A DNA stretch of 51,621 nt from Helicobacter sp. GTDB taxonomy: Bacteria > Campylobacterota > Campylobacteria > Campylobacterales > Helicobacteraceae. The stretch lies in contig JARHYT010000026.1 of NCBI GenBank assembly GCA_029264775.1, positions 1 through 51,621 on the forward strand, given 5' to 3'. The position numbers and the translations under genes were made by a program. Every line of letters starts with the position of its first letter. The first letter of the stretch is position 1. Under the pieces are notes generated by a model. That model saw only the letters and a program-made list of their open reading frames with translations, was not told the DNA's origin and made no database searches. Below are positions 17,736-26,797 of the stretch, in pieces.

Positions 17736-19421
17736 TTGAAAAAACTCATTGATTGTTTTGACTACATTAAACGCTATCACTCTGATATTTTAGACATTGT
17801 TGGTATTATGTTTGAGTTGTTCGTTTTGATGAAAGAAAATTCAGAATTTATTGTAGATATTATTGACAAGGCAAATAAAAGGAAACCAATCCGAGATGAA
17901 TTTAATAGGGGTATGCTTGAAATCATAGGTAAGGAGTTATATACACCAATTAGTGGCGGTGCAAATGTATCAAAAATTTTAAAAGCAATATATGCAAGTA
18001 GTATTAATATTTATGATATTGAACATTTTTTTCATATCATTTCACAAAAACGCACTACTAATAAGCTTTATTATTATTCTACGCCAAAAGAGGTAAATGA
18101 TCTATTAGTTATGCTTTTAGATTTACAAGATAACGATGAGGTATATAATCCATGCTATGGTATAGGAAGTATATTTTTATCCATAGGCAATATTAATCCT
18201 TCAATAAATTTATATGGTGAAGAGCTAGATGACAGGCTTTCAAATATTGCGAAATTAATAGCAAGGTTTTCTAATATACAATCTTATAATTTGTATGTAA
18301 ATGATATTTTAAAGCAAGCAATTTTTAAAAGTGGAAAGAAATTAAGGAAGTTTGACAAAATTATTTGCAATCCACCAATTTATGTTCATATGGGTATTGA
18401 ACAACTTAAGGGAGATGAGAGGTTTAACAAAGTTGGAATCATAGCAAAAAATTATCCAGAGCTTGTATTCCTTACACATGCTTTATCTCATTTAAATGCT
18501 AGAGGTGTTTTTATCGTTAGAAATCAAATATTACAAAAAAGTTTTTTAGAGGGTAAGTTACATGAAAAATTAGTTAAAGAAAGAATGATTGAGGCAATTA
18601 TAGAGCTACCAAAAAATATTTTTCCATTACAATCACATGATTTTTCTGTTCTTGTTTTATCTCATAATAATAAGAATATTTTACATATTAATGCCAATAA
18701 TGCACAATTTTATGAGAAAGATGGCAAATACAACAAGCTTATAAATATTGATAAAATCGTAGATATTTTTACAAACAAGAAAGAAACACAATATTCTAAA
18801 ACTACAGATATAGAATCGGTAAAAACGCATGATTTAAGAGCTAGCCATTATTTATCTACCTCTTGTAATAATACAGATTCTTTGTTGTTAAGAGATATTA
18901 ATGTAACAATTTTTAGAGGACAGAGGGTATATGGTGGGGGTAATGATTGCGTGATTGATTATTATGATGTTGGAATTGCTGATTTTTCAACATGTGGTTT
19001 CACTTCTAAATTTGATAATAAGAAAATTAGTGGTAATAAACAAAAGATACATAAATATAGATTGAAACCATATGATATTTTATTTTCACTACGAGGTATT
19101 ATACCAAAGATGACTATTCTTGATAAAAATACAAAAGATATAGTCGCAATAGCAAATGCTGGCATATTGATTCTAAGGCTAGATAATAAAGATAAGGCTA
19201 TTGGGCTTTATTGCCACTTTTTTTCTAATACAGGTTTTAAACAATTAAAAGATATATGTGAAAGTAGCGGCGATAACATGTTGTATGTTAATAAATTGCT
19301 TGATATTACTATACCAAGAGATTATATCGAGGTAGGATTGCGAAAAATGCCAAAATTAGAATCTTTAAAGCATAAATTTGAAGATTTGGAGACAAAACTT
19401 GAGGTTTTAAAACGAGATTAA
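17736..19421 (+). CDS. Orphan type I-like DNA methylase fused to a specificity-like domain
   Basis: A protein of 561 residues that looks like HsdM joined to half an HsdS. A helical N-terminal part is followed by the adenine methylase core: SAM-binding motif I as NPCYGIGSIF (138-147; the usual form is DPxCGSGG) and catalytic motif IV as NPPI (212-215; usually NPPF or NPPY). After ~375 the sequence changes to a target-recognition pattern with LRDINVTIFRG, LKPYDILFSLRG and, near the end, LLDITIPRDY followed by a coiled-coil tail (KLESLKHKFEDLETKLEVLKRD region). No hsdR or second hsdS lies near. It starts at a TTG with AAGG upstream. The altered motifs leave its activity open: an orphan methylase or a DNA-binding relic are both possible. 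Confidence 0.75.
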   Translation: MKKLIDCFDYIKRYHSDILDIVGIMFELFVLMKENSEFIVDIIDKANKRKPIRDEFNRGMLEIIGKELYTPISGGANVSKILKAIYASSINIYDIEHFFHIISQKRTTNKLYYYSTPKEVNDLLVMLLDLQDNDEVYNPCYGIGSIFLSIGNINPSINLYGEELDDRLSNIAKLIARFSNIQSYNLYVNDILKQAIFKSGKKLRKFDKIICNPPIYVHMGIEQLKGDERFNKVGIIAKNYPELVFLTHALSHLNARGVFIVRNQILQKSFLEGKLHEKLVKERMIEAIIELPKNIFPLQSHDFSVLVLSHNNKNILHINANNAQFYEKDGKYNKLINIDKIVDIFTNKKETQYSKTTDIESVKTHDLRASHYLSTSCNNTDSLLLRDINVTIFRGQRVYGGGNDCVIDYYDVGIADFSTCGFTSKFDNKKISGNKQKIHKYRLKPYDILFSLRGIIPKMTILDKNTKDIVAIANAGILILRLDNKDKAIGLYCHFFSNTGFKQLKDICESSGDNMLYVNKLLDITIPRDYIEVGLRKMPKLESLKHKFEDLETKLEVLKRD

Positions 19422-19566
19422 GTAAAATTAATTATATTTTAATAAATATTAATATTTACATTTTGATGTAGTTTTATAAACAGATGTTGCATGTATGAAT
19501 AGCCACATTATTTAATGTTTAAAGTATATGAAGTTATGACTTCTCAAAACAAGATTAATCAAAGTA

Positions 19567-19575
19567 TGATAGAAT
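19567..19575 (+). promoter_or_regulatory. Extended -10 promoter upstream of the gene at 19606
   Basis: TG-A-TAGAAT stands about 30 bases before the ATG at 19606. The transcript would start near 19582 and probably includes murE, which overlaps the following gene. Confidence 0.45.
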
Positions 19576-19605
19576 ATAGAATCTTTAGTTTTTTTGGAGA
19601 TTTAC

Positions 19606-20277
19606 ATGCAGACGATACGATTACACCAAGCAGGCACAAATATTATTAGCAAAAAGTCATTTCAGAGAAAAGGGATAAAAAGCCTTCTTAGTGCTAATTT
19701 TAAAGAGGCTTTCAATATGTTTGAAAATGCTTTTTGGCTTGATACAAATGATTTAGATTCCAAGATAGGTTTGTATCTTGCTGATATGGGCATGGATTTT
19801 GGACAGGAGGCTGTAGGAATCTATGAATTTTATCAAAGCATACTAGCATATGAGCGTCGTTCCAAAAAACATAGTGTTCAAAAAATGATTCTAAGTTTAA
19901 TCGAGGCATTTGACAATAAAACTCATAGTCTATCAAAAGCGGTACAAAATAGTAAAAATGCGACTATGGAAAGTTACGATGCAATTAATTATATGGATAT
20001 AAAAGCTATGCTTGAAACACAAGATTTTAAGGAAGTGTATAGTGGATTGCCAATCAATACAAAACTTGTGTTTAGCCAAAAAAGTGATTTTTATGAATTT
20101 TTATCACTATTAGTAAAAAATGATTATATTGACGCATTATTAAACTATATTGATTCTCTGCCAATGTATGATATGGATATTATACCGCTACTTGAAGCGG
20201 CTAATAGCAAGTTAGAGGCAAAAAATAATAAGAGAAAAAACATTAAAAAGAATAACAATGAAACAACACATAACTGA
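19606..20277 (+). CDS. Uncharacterised helical protein upstream of murE
   Basis: A soluble protein of 223 residues without signal peptide or membrane segment. Residues ~20-70 read like a tetratricopeptide-type helix pair (IKSLLSANFKEAFNMFENAFWLDTNDLDSKIGLYLADMG region), and the rest is helical and ends in a very basic tail (KNNKRKNIKKNNN). The ATG at 19606 has GGAGA at good spacing; the longer frame from TTG 19594 would overlap that site. The last 20 bases overlap the start of murE, so the two are translationally coupled. I recall an uncharacterised gene next to murE in H. pylori as well. A scaffolding or cell-wall role is only a guess from position. Confidence 0.7.
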   Translation: MQTIRLHQAGTNIISKKSFQRKGIKSLLSANFKEAFNMFENAFWLDTNDLDSKIGLYLADMGMDFGQEAVGIYEFYQSILAYERRSKKHSVQKMILSLIEAFDNKTHSLSKAVQNSKNATMESYDAINYMDIKAMLETQDFKEVYSGLPINTKLVFSQKSDFYEFLSLLVKNDYIDALLNYIDSLPMYDMDIIPLLEAANSKLEAKNNKRKNIKKNNNETTHN

Positions 20278-21616
20278 TGATACTCGTAAGATTAATAAAG
20301 ATTCTATTTTTTTAAAGATTCCACAAAATGAGAATTTTATAGAATCTATACCAAAGCATATAAGAGTTATCAGTAGAGATGAACTCAAAGATTTTTATAA
20401 TATGGATATAAAAATCATTGGCATAACAGGTACAAACGGAAAGACAACAACTGCTGCTGCTATATATTCTATATTGCTAGATATGGGGTATAAAGTTGCA
20501 TTGCTCGGAACAAGAGGAATGTTTGCAAATGATAAACAATTAAAACCAAAGGGATTAACGACACCTAGTTTATTAGAACTATATCAAAATATTGATATGG
20601 CTGTATCGCTTGGTTGCGAGTTTTTTGTCATGGAGGTAAGCTCCCATGCAATTAAACAAGAGAGGATTTATGGCTTAGAATTTTGTTTAAAGATTCTAAC
20701 AAATATTACTAGCGATCACCTTGATTATCATAAGACTTGGGAAGATTATAGAGATACTAAATTGAAGTTTTTGCAAAGTGGGGATTGCATAAAAATAATT
20801 AATCTTGATGATATTAGTGCTGCTTCAATGAGATTTCATTCTAATGTATTGACTTATGGGGTGGAATCTAAGGGAAATTTTTTTGTTAATGTGTATGGAT
20901 TGCGTGATGGCATTTTTGCACAATTAAATTTTCGTAAGGTAAATAGTAATGATAGTGAGGTTTGCACGCTTGAATCTTCTTTGTTTGGATTATTTAATTT
21001 GTATAATCTAATGGCAGCAATACTTGCTACAAAAGTTTTAGTAGATTCAAATTTACAGAATATTTGTGATTTATTGCAAAATTTTGCGGGTGTATCTGGT
21101 AGAATGGAGATGATAAGCAAACAACCATTTATTATGATAGATTTTGCACATACAACAGATGGTATGGAAAAGATATTTGAAACATTTAAGACTAAGAATA
21201 TAAGTGTAGTGTTTGGTGCTGGTGGAGATAGAGATAAAAGTAAAAGACCTAAAATGGGTAAATGTGCATCATTATATGCAAGGAAAATATATATAACAAA
21301 TGATAATCCTAGAAGCGAAGATCCATCATCAATAGCAAGGCAAATTTTTGAGGGCATGCTTAGCGATAATGAAAAAAATATTGCTATGTATGAAGAAAAC
21401 AAGAAATATATAATTACCAATCAAGCAGATAGAGAGGTGGATATAAATATTATTTTAGATAGAAAAACGGCTATTTTTAAAGCAATTAAAGAGTTGCCAA
21501 ATGATTGGGTATTGCTAATATTAGGTAAAGGTGATGAATGCGTTCAAATTTTTAAGGATAATGAGATTCATTTTAGCGATAAAGAATGTGTATTAGAGGC
21601 ATTGAGTAATATATAG
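20258..21616 (+). CDS. murE: UDP-MurNAc-tripeptide synthetase (meso-diaminopimelate ligase)
   Basis: Adds meso-diaminopimelate to UDP-MurNAc-L-Ala-D-Glu in cytoplasmic peptidoglycan synthesis. The ATP-binding loop is GITGTNGKTTT (residues 55-65), followed by the Mur-ligase block EVSSHAIKQERI and a carbamylated-lysine region. The motif ITNDNPRSEDP marks selection of diaminopimelate rather than lysine. At 452 residues it is shorter than the ~490 of E. coli because the N-terminal UMAG-binding domain is reduced, which I recall as normal for Helicobacter. It overlaps the preceding gene by 20 bases. lysC at 11836 supplies the pathway that makes its amino acid substrate. Confidence 0.96.
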   Translation: MKQHITDDTRKINKDSIFLKIPQNENFIESIPKHIRVISRDELKDFYNMDIKIIGITGTNGKTTTAAAIYSILLDMGYKVALLGTRGMFANDKQLKPKGLTTPSLLELYQNIDMAVSLGCEFFVMEVSSHAIKQERIYGLEFCLKILTNITSDHLDYHKTWEDYRDTKLKFLQSGDCIKIINLDDISAASMRFHSNVLTYGVESKGNFFVNVYGLRDGIFAQLNFRKVNSNDSEVCTLESSLFGLFNLYNLMAAILATKVLVDSNLQNICDLLQNFAGVSGRMEMISKQPFIMIDFAHTTDGMEKIFETFKTKNISVVFGAGGDRDKSKRPKMGKCASLYARKIYITNDNPRSEDPSSIARQIFEGMLSDNEKNIAMYEENKKYIITNQADREVDINIILDRKTAIFKAIKELPNDWVLLILGKGDECVQIFKDNEIHFSDKECVLEALSNI

Positions 21617-22104
21617 TTTGCCTTTTAGATAAATAATAGATATTGGATGTTTGTATCATATTAGCTACATAAAGTTAATATTTTTGCATTACTTCAATCC
21701 CCTTTGTTGTTGTGAGTTTTATTTATAGTATTTGACAAGCACTATAATAATATTATTGCTATGTTTTCTTGTGTAATAAATTCATATATTGATAATTAAT
21801 ATAAGACTAATTTTAGAATCTCATATATTTGCTTATATATTTTAGCAGTAATTATTATAAATGTATCAATAAGCTTGCTACACTATGTATTTATAGCATG
21901 TCAAAAGAAATATTAATCTATACATTTTGATATTGTACCTATAATTTGATACAATTAATATTTGCATGATCAATTTGTCTTAGAATCTAGATAAAATAAC
22001 ATTAAGACATATTAATAAAATGTAATTTTTATTGTAGAATGTCGTTTTTAAATGTTTGAATGATTGTGAATTTTTAAATTTTTATTTATAAAAAGGTTAC
22101 TATT
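21617..22104. other. Intergenic stretch between murE and prfA
   Basis: About 490 AT-rich bases with no credible gene, tRNA or strong hairpin. A weak TAGAAT box at 22035-22040 may serve prfA. The rpsT gene that I recall before prfA in H. pylori is not here. Confidence 0.6.
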
Positions 22105-23172
22105 TTGATTGATAAGTTAAAACCAATTATTGCAAGGAATGATGAATTAGCAAGTTTGCTAATTAAAGAGGAAGTAATAAATAATGTAGAAAAGCTTACT
22201 TTGCTTAGTAAAGAAAAGAGCGAAAGCGATGAGATAGCACAAAAGGCTAGGGAATATCTACAGGTAATAAAAGATATTGAAGATAATAAGGCATTGTTAG
22301 AGGATAAAGAGCTTGGCGAATTAGCAAAAGAGGAATTAAAAGGACTAGAGATTCTGCGGGGAGATTTAGAGCAAGAAATTAAGATTTTGTTGATACCAAA
22401 AGATCCAAATGATAAAAAAAACATATATCTTGAAATTCGTGCGGGAACAGGTGGCGATGAGGCTGGAATCTTTGTTGGTGATTTGTTTGGTGCGTATTGT
22501 CGTTATGCAGATTCTAAGCGATGGAAGGTAGAGATTATAAGTAGCAGTGAAAACTCTGTTGGAGGTTATAAGGAAGTAATTGCTCTTGTAAAAGGTGATG
22601 GGGCGTATTCTCGACTAAAATATGAGGGTGGAACTCACCGCGTACAAAGAGTGCCAAAGACAGAATCTCAAGGCAGGATTCACACTTCAGCAATAACCGT
22701 TGCTATAATGCCGGAGGTTGATTCGTTAGAAATCAATATTAATCCTAATGATTTAAAGATAGATGTATTTAGGAGTGGTGGGCATGGTGGGCAAAGTGTA
22801 AATACTACAGATTCTGCTGTTAGAATCACTCACATACCAACAGGAATTAGCGTTTCTATGCAAGATGAAAAATCTCAACATAAAAATAAGGACAAAGCCT
22901 TAAAGATTCTACAAGCAAGGCTATATGAAGCAGAGCTTGAGGCACAAAATGCACAAAATAGAGAATCTCGTAAAAGTCAGGTTGGCAGCGGAGATAGGAG
23001 CGAGAGAATAAGAACATATAACTATCCGCAAAATCGCATGAGTGATCATAGAATAAATTTGACCCTATATAGTTTAGAAGAAATTATGTTAAGTGGCGAT
23101 CTAGATAAAGTAATAGAGCCATTAATAGCACACGCACAAAGTATTGCTTTAGGCAACATAAACGATAGCTAG
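22105..23172 (+). CDS. prfA: Peptide chain release factor 1
   Basis: Recognises UAA and UAG stop codons and triggers peptide release. The codon-reading PxT motif appears as PKT in [15 protein letters not shown], which marks RF1 rather than RF2. The GGQ catalytic motif is in [15 protein letters not shown]. The coiled N-terminal domain and [16 protein letters not shown] block are typical. Length 355 is standard. The start is a TTG (the codon after TTTTGATT) preceded by AAAGG; the alternative internal starts would remove family sequence. It appears monocistronic, with the next features being a putative small RNA and a lipoprotein gene. Confidence 0.97.
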   Translation: MIDKLKPIIARNDELASLLIKEEVINNVEKLTLLSKEKSESDEIAQKAREYLQVIKDIEDNKALLEDKELGELAKEELKGLEILRGDLEQEIKILLIPKDPNDKKNIYLEIRAGTGGDEAGIFVGDLFGAYCRYADSKRWKVEIISSSENSVGGYKEVIALVKGDGAYSRLKYEGGTHRVQRVPKTESQGRIHTSAITVAIMPEVDSLEININPNDLKIDVFRSGGHGGQSVNTTDSAVRITHIPTGISVSMQDEKSQHKNKDKALKILQARLYEAELEAQNAQNRESRKSQVGSGDRSERIRTYNYPQNRMSDHRINLTLYSLEEIMLSGDLDKVIEPLIAHAQSIALGNINDS

Positions 23173-23258
23173 TTTTGTTCCAACAACTATAAATATTAAA
23201 ATTAGCGATATAAATTTAAACTTTTTCATTGTAATTTTGTAGGCGGAGTTTATTTTTA

Positions 23259-23267
23259 TGCTACAAT
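23259..23267 (+). promoter_or_regulatory. Extended -10 promoter driving a putative small RNA
   Basis: TG-C-TACAAT fits the extended -10 box used widely in this phylum. Transcription would start near 23274-23275, exactly where a structured, comparatively G+C-rich stretch begins. Confidence 0.6.
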
Positions 23268-23274
23268 TCCAAAA

Positions 23275-23396
23275 GGCAAAGAGGGGCGTTACCTTATGGT
23301 AATACTTGTAAGTATTTAAACTTGATTCTATCTAGGGGCTTACTTGTGAATCCTCCATGTGTGTGATAGTTAGCGTGGTTGCAGCTGTTCTTTGTC
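23275..23396 (+). ncRNA. Putative structured small RNA (possibly 6S-like)
   Basis: A 122-base non-coding block that is visibly richer in G and C than the surrounding DNA. Its two ends pair: GGCAAAGA at the start with TCTTTGTC at the end (eight pairs, one G-U). Further inward GTTACC can pair with GGTTGC, CTATC (23328-23332) with GATAG (23365-23369), and AGGGG with CCTCC, giving a bulged rod. TTACC-TTAT-GGTAA and AATACTT-GT-AAGTATT are local alternatives. No reading frame or ribosome site is present. I cannot match it to SRP RNA, tmRNA or RNase P. The rod shape recalls 6S RNA, though it would be short; this name is a guess. Confidence 0.5.
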
Positions 23397-23761
23397 TATA
23401 TACTTAATTTTATCGTCGCTCAATCTTAGCATCTCCATTAATATATTATTATCAATTCCTAGCCAAATATTACTATTCTATTACCATTGATTTATATGCT
23501 TTATAAAATAGGTGATTCATCCTTTGTTTGTTTCTTGCCGTGCTATAAACATATGTATAGCCATGAAACTATTAAATGTGTTATTTAATGTAATCATTGT
23601 GATATATCCATATAATTATTTAGTTTGTATCTTTTATAGCTATAATAACTATTTATTACAACAAAGTATTTGATTTTACAACATATATTTATAAATATGA
23701 TTTATAATAAATGTAATTTAGTTTTGTCATATATGTTATATGCCTTGTTTATGGAGGAATC
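23397..23761. other. Intergenic stretch between the putative RNA and a lipoprotein gene
   Basis: About 365 AT-rich bases. No gene, tRNA or clear terminator is seen. The last ~60 bases must hold the promoter and leader of the lipoprotein gene, whose ribosome site GGAGG is plain. Confidence 0.6.
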
Positions 23762-24457
23762 ATGAGACAATTTTTTTATATTTTTATATTCATGTGTTTT
23801 GTTGGTTGTTCTTCATTAGCTGTTAAGCCAGATGGTGTTTTGGGGTACAACAATGGTATTGCAATTATTCAAGACACAAAAACAAATAGTAAAGTACAAT
23901 TTGAGGTGGCACAAGAGGTTGTAGGTGGGTTTGATGATATACCCTTGATTCTTTACATTTCTGTAGAAAATATGAGTGATAATAGTTTATTATTTAGCAC
24001 TGATAATGTTTCTGTTCTTTTAAATGATAAGTCGCTTTCACCATATACATATGATATGATTATTAGAGCTAATGTAAATATAGCACAAGCCTTATATGAT
24101 TATGGGATAGAGGTTTCAACGCCAAATGTAAATATTGTAGATCCATTTTTTAGTTCTCCCGCATATTATCCGTATCCTGTCCCGGTGTTTTTTAATGGAA
24201 ATTTTGTAATGGGATATAGATATTATGATTATTCATTTGCAAGGGCTAGTGTATATTCGGCTCAAGCAACGCAATATAACGCAAGAAAATTTTTAATAAC
24301 TCATTATTTACGCAAAAATACATTAAATAAAAATGATGTTAAAGGTGGTTTTGTACTGATTCCAACCAATGCCTTACAAGCTGGTATTATGCTTGTTAAA
24401 GTTCAAGTTGGTAAAGATATTCATACATTAAAGATAAATCTTGAAAATTTAAAGTGA
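23762..24457 (+). CDS. Putative lipoprotein of unknown function
   Basis: A 231-residue exported protein. The signal peptide MRQFFYIFIFMCFVGC ends at a lipobox (FVGC, C16), so the mature protein should be lipid-anchored. It starts at an ATG with an ideal GGAGG site. The mature part is beta-rich (VQFEVAQEVVGGFDDIPLILYISVEN region), has a Pro/Tyr-rich middle (SSPAYYPYPVPVFF) and ends in a strand-rich domain with GGFVLIPTNALQAG. The pattern resembles small conserved lipoproteins of Helicobacter and Campylobacter, but I cannot assign a family. It is probably transcribed alone. Confidence 0.72.
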   Translation: MRQFFYIFIFMCFVGCSSLAVKPDGVLGYNNGIAIIQDTKTNSKVQFEVAQEVVGGFDDIPLILYISVENMSDNSLLFSTDNVSVLLNDKSLSPYTYDMIIRANVNIAQALYDYGIEVSTPNVNIVDPFFSSPAYYPYPVPVFFNGNFVMGYRYYDYSFARASVYSAQATQYNARKFLITHYLRKNTLNKNDVKGGFVLIPTNALQAGIMLVKVQVGKDIHTLKINLENLK

Positions 24458-24571
24458 TCAATATTTGTTTTTTATTGCAATAGTACCATTAAGCTATATT
24501 GATTACCAAAATCTTATTTAAGTTTTACACTAACTTGCTATATAATGAAACCTATAGGTTTTTAATAATTA

Positions 24572-24580
24572 TGATACAAT
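24572..24580 (+). promoter_or_regulatory. Extended -10 promoter for the BspA-like gene
   Basis: TG-A-TACAAT lies 27 bases before the ATG at 24608, so the leader would be about 20 bases and contain the AAAGGG ribosome site. Confidence 0.55.
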
Positions 24581-24607
24581 TATATCTATTACACTTAAAG
24601 GGCAATC

Positions 24608-24970
24608 ATGAAATATAAACCAAACAATAAAGATGAATTGAAACAACTTATAAGCATTAAAACTATACGCCTAGATGACATAGATACAAGCCTTATAACA
24701 GATATGAGTGAATTATTTATGGAAAGTAAAATGATAGATTGTATGGGATTTGAAGTATTTAAAAGTAATGCAAGAAAAGATTTTAGTGGTATAGATTCTT
24801 GGGATGTATCAAAAGTAACCAACATGCGTTGTATGTTTTATAAAGCAACAAGCTTTAATCAACCACTAGATTCTTGGGATTTATCAAATATAATTGGCAC
24901 GAGTTATGTTTTTCGTAAAATGTTTGATGAAGCAAAAAAATCTCAAACAAAACCAAAATGGTATAAATAA
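24608..24970 (+). CDS. BspA/DUF285-family leucine-rich repeat protein, short
   Basis: A 120-residue protein with the hallmark DUF285 pattern: DIDTSLITDMSELF, then GIDSWDVSKVTNMRCMFYKATSFNQPLDSWDLS across two repeat units. Such proteins occur in many copies in enterohepatic Helicobacter species, where the block after DMSELF is often repeated. There is no signal peptide, in line with related copies. The gene has a good AAAGGG site and its own promoter. Compared with multi-repeat relatives it is short: the last repeat stops at SYVFRKMFDEAKKSQ followed by a lysine-rich tail, so it could be a minimal copy or a remnant. Function is unknown; surface and binding roles are claimed for other BspA proteins. 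Confidence 0.8.
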   Translation: MKYKPNNKDELKQLISIKTIRLDDIDTSLITDMSELFMESKMIDCMGFEVFKSNARKDFSGIDSWDVSKVTNMRCMFYKATSFNQPLDSWDLSNIIGTSYVFRKMFDEAKKSQTKPKWYK

Positions 24971-25099
24971 TGCCTATTTGGTAGGCTGACTTATTATTTT
25001 AACGCATTTTATATTGTGTATTTTATTGTTATAGTTTTTAAGGGCATGGCGTTTTGATATTTTTATATATTTGAATCTTTTAGCACAGCAAATTAATAG

Positions 25100-26797
25100 C
25101 TATTGTTTATCGTCTATATTTATACTTTTTGCTTTTTTATCTCTATGGAATGAAATAGCAAATCTATGTGCCTCATCCCTTAATTTTTGTAAAAATTGTA
25201 ATTTTAAATCGTTGGGTGGTAGTCTAAATTCTAAATCTTTAGAGCGTATAATATCATTAGCCTTGCCCTTTGAGCGATATGCTTTGAAATCTCGTTTTTC
25301 CTTAGAAATTGCTATTACATCTATATAAACACCACTTGATTGTAAGATGTCAATTGCAAGGTTTATTTGTGCTTTCCCTCCATCAATTAACCATAGATTT
25401 GGTGGTGGCATTATATCAAAGCTCTTTGCTCTCCTTGTAAGCATTTCTCGCATTTGTGAATATTCGTCCTTACCCTCTAGATTATAATGTCTATACCCTT
25501 GCTTGTAAAATTCATTATTTATATAACTTATCATACCCCCAACATTAAAACTTCCTGCATGGTGACTTGTATCAAATACTTCAATACTTGTAATTTCATT
25601 TTGCAATAAAAACAAATTTGCAATATCTTTTATTGTATTTTCTTCTTTTTGATTTATTTGAATCTTATGTGTTAGAAGATGTATGGCATTATTGATTGCT
25701 AGTTGTGCTAATTTTAGTTTATCCCCCCTTTTTGGTGTAATTAGCTTATTTGCTATTTCTGGCATAGAATCTTTTAGTCTATTTAGATTGTGTTGTGTTA
25801 TATTTGCGAGTATGATTTCTTCACATAGTGTGCCTTCTTGTATTATTTTTAACAATGCTTGTGTGTATATTTCGCATTCAAATTCCTCATTTATATTTTT
25901 TTGATTATTTATATTATTTTGCATCGCATTTGCTTTTATAAATATATGATGTGAGCTTACTACTTTACCATTTCTCACGAATAATTTTAGTAAGATACCA
26001 TTATTGCCATTAAATGCTATGCTAAAAATATCTGCATTATATAGCTTTTTCATATCTACAACGCAAAATTGCTCCACTTCCTTTAGTATATCTATGCAAT
26101 TTTTACATATCAATGCCTGCTCAAAAAATTCATTTTGTGCAAATTCAAGCATATGTCTTTCTAATGCTTTTTGCATTTTGTTTTTGTTTTGCATAAGGTT
26201 TATTGCTTCTTGCACATAGTCATTGTATTTTTGTTGTGTTTGTATATCCTTGTGTTCGCATACACCCAGACATTTATGTATTTGGTAATAAAGGCATGTT
26301 TTTTTTCCTTTTAGACAACTTGCTTGTTGGATTAATGGAAATATTTCATATATACTTTGTAAAATTTCTTTTGCACCTTTTACATATGGACCAAAAAATA
26401 TTATATCTTTTTTCTTTTCTATCTTTCTTGTTATGCTGAATCTAGGATAGCTATCATTTAGATTTATTGTTATGTATGGGTATGTCTTGTCATCTCTCAA
26501 TAAAATATTGTATTTTGGATTCTGTGATTTTATAAATGAATTTTCAAGGATTAATGCTTCTCTCTCATTTGATACTATTAAGGTATGTATGCTATGTATC
26601 TGTGTTACCATATGTTGGATTCTAAGACTATTTTTTGGATTTGGTGCAAGATTTGAATTAAAATAACTTTTTACTCTCTTGTATAAATTCTTAGCCTTAC
26701 CCACATATAACAAACGAAAATTTTTATCATAATATTGATAGATTCCTGCTTGTTTTGGAATCTGTTCTATTTGTTGTTTTAATTCTTTATTTTGCAT
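25100..26797 (-). CDS. uvrC: Excinuclease ABC subunit C, lacking the usual C-terminal HhH domain
   Basis: Makes both incisions in nucleotide excision repair after UvrA and UvrB find damage. The N-terminal GIY-YIG nuclease is clear (AGIYQYYD...LLYVGKAKNLYKRV), followed by a Cys-rich linker (CLKGKKTCLYYQIHKCLGVC) and a UvrB-interaction region. The RNase H-like nuclease has FDTSHHAG, LIDGGKAQ and the final DEAHRFAISFHR. The protein then ends after KKAKSINIDDKQ, so the tandem helix-hairpin-helix domain seen in most UvrC proteins is absent. I found no convincing continuation in another frame within the next 130 bases. The start ATG is preceded by AGGTAA. Confidence 0.93.
   Translation of the reverse strand: MQNKELKQQIEQIPKQAGIYQYYDKNFRLLYVGKAKNLYKRVKSYFNSNLAPNPKNSLRIQHMVTQIHSIHTLIVSNEREALILENSFIKSQNPKYNILLRDDKTYPYITINLNDSYPRFSITRKIEKKKDIIFFGPYVKGAKEILQSIYEIFPLIQQASCLKGKKTCLYYQIHKCLGVCEHKDIQTQQKYNDYVQEAINLMQNKNKMQKALERHMLEFAQNEFFEQALICKNCIDILKEVEQFCVVDMKKLYNADIFSIAFNGNNGILLKLFVRNGKVVSSHHIFIKANAMQNNINNQKNINEEFECEIYTQALLKIIQEGTLCEEIILANITQHNLNRLKDSMPEIANKLITPKRGDKLKLAQLAINNAIHLLTHKIQINQKEENTIKDIANLFLLQNEITSIEVFDTSHHAGSFNVGGMISYINNEFYKQGYRHYNLEGKDEYSQMREMLTRRAKSFDIMPPPNLWLIDGGKAQINLAIDILQSSGVYIDVIAISKEKRDFKAYRSKGKANDIIRSKDLEFRLPPNDLKLQFLQKLRDEAHRFAISFHRDKKAKSINIDDKQ

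Noticed and set aside
21617-22104. A possible rpsT gene or tRNA in front of prfA
   Set aside because: No S20-like frame and no cloverleaf or TTCGAATC-type T-arm was found.
23275-23396. The structured block as SRP RNA, tmRNA or RNase P RNA
   Set aside because: The SRP GGAA tetraloop region, tmRNA tRNA-like ends and the RNase P core motifs are not present.
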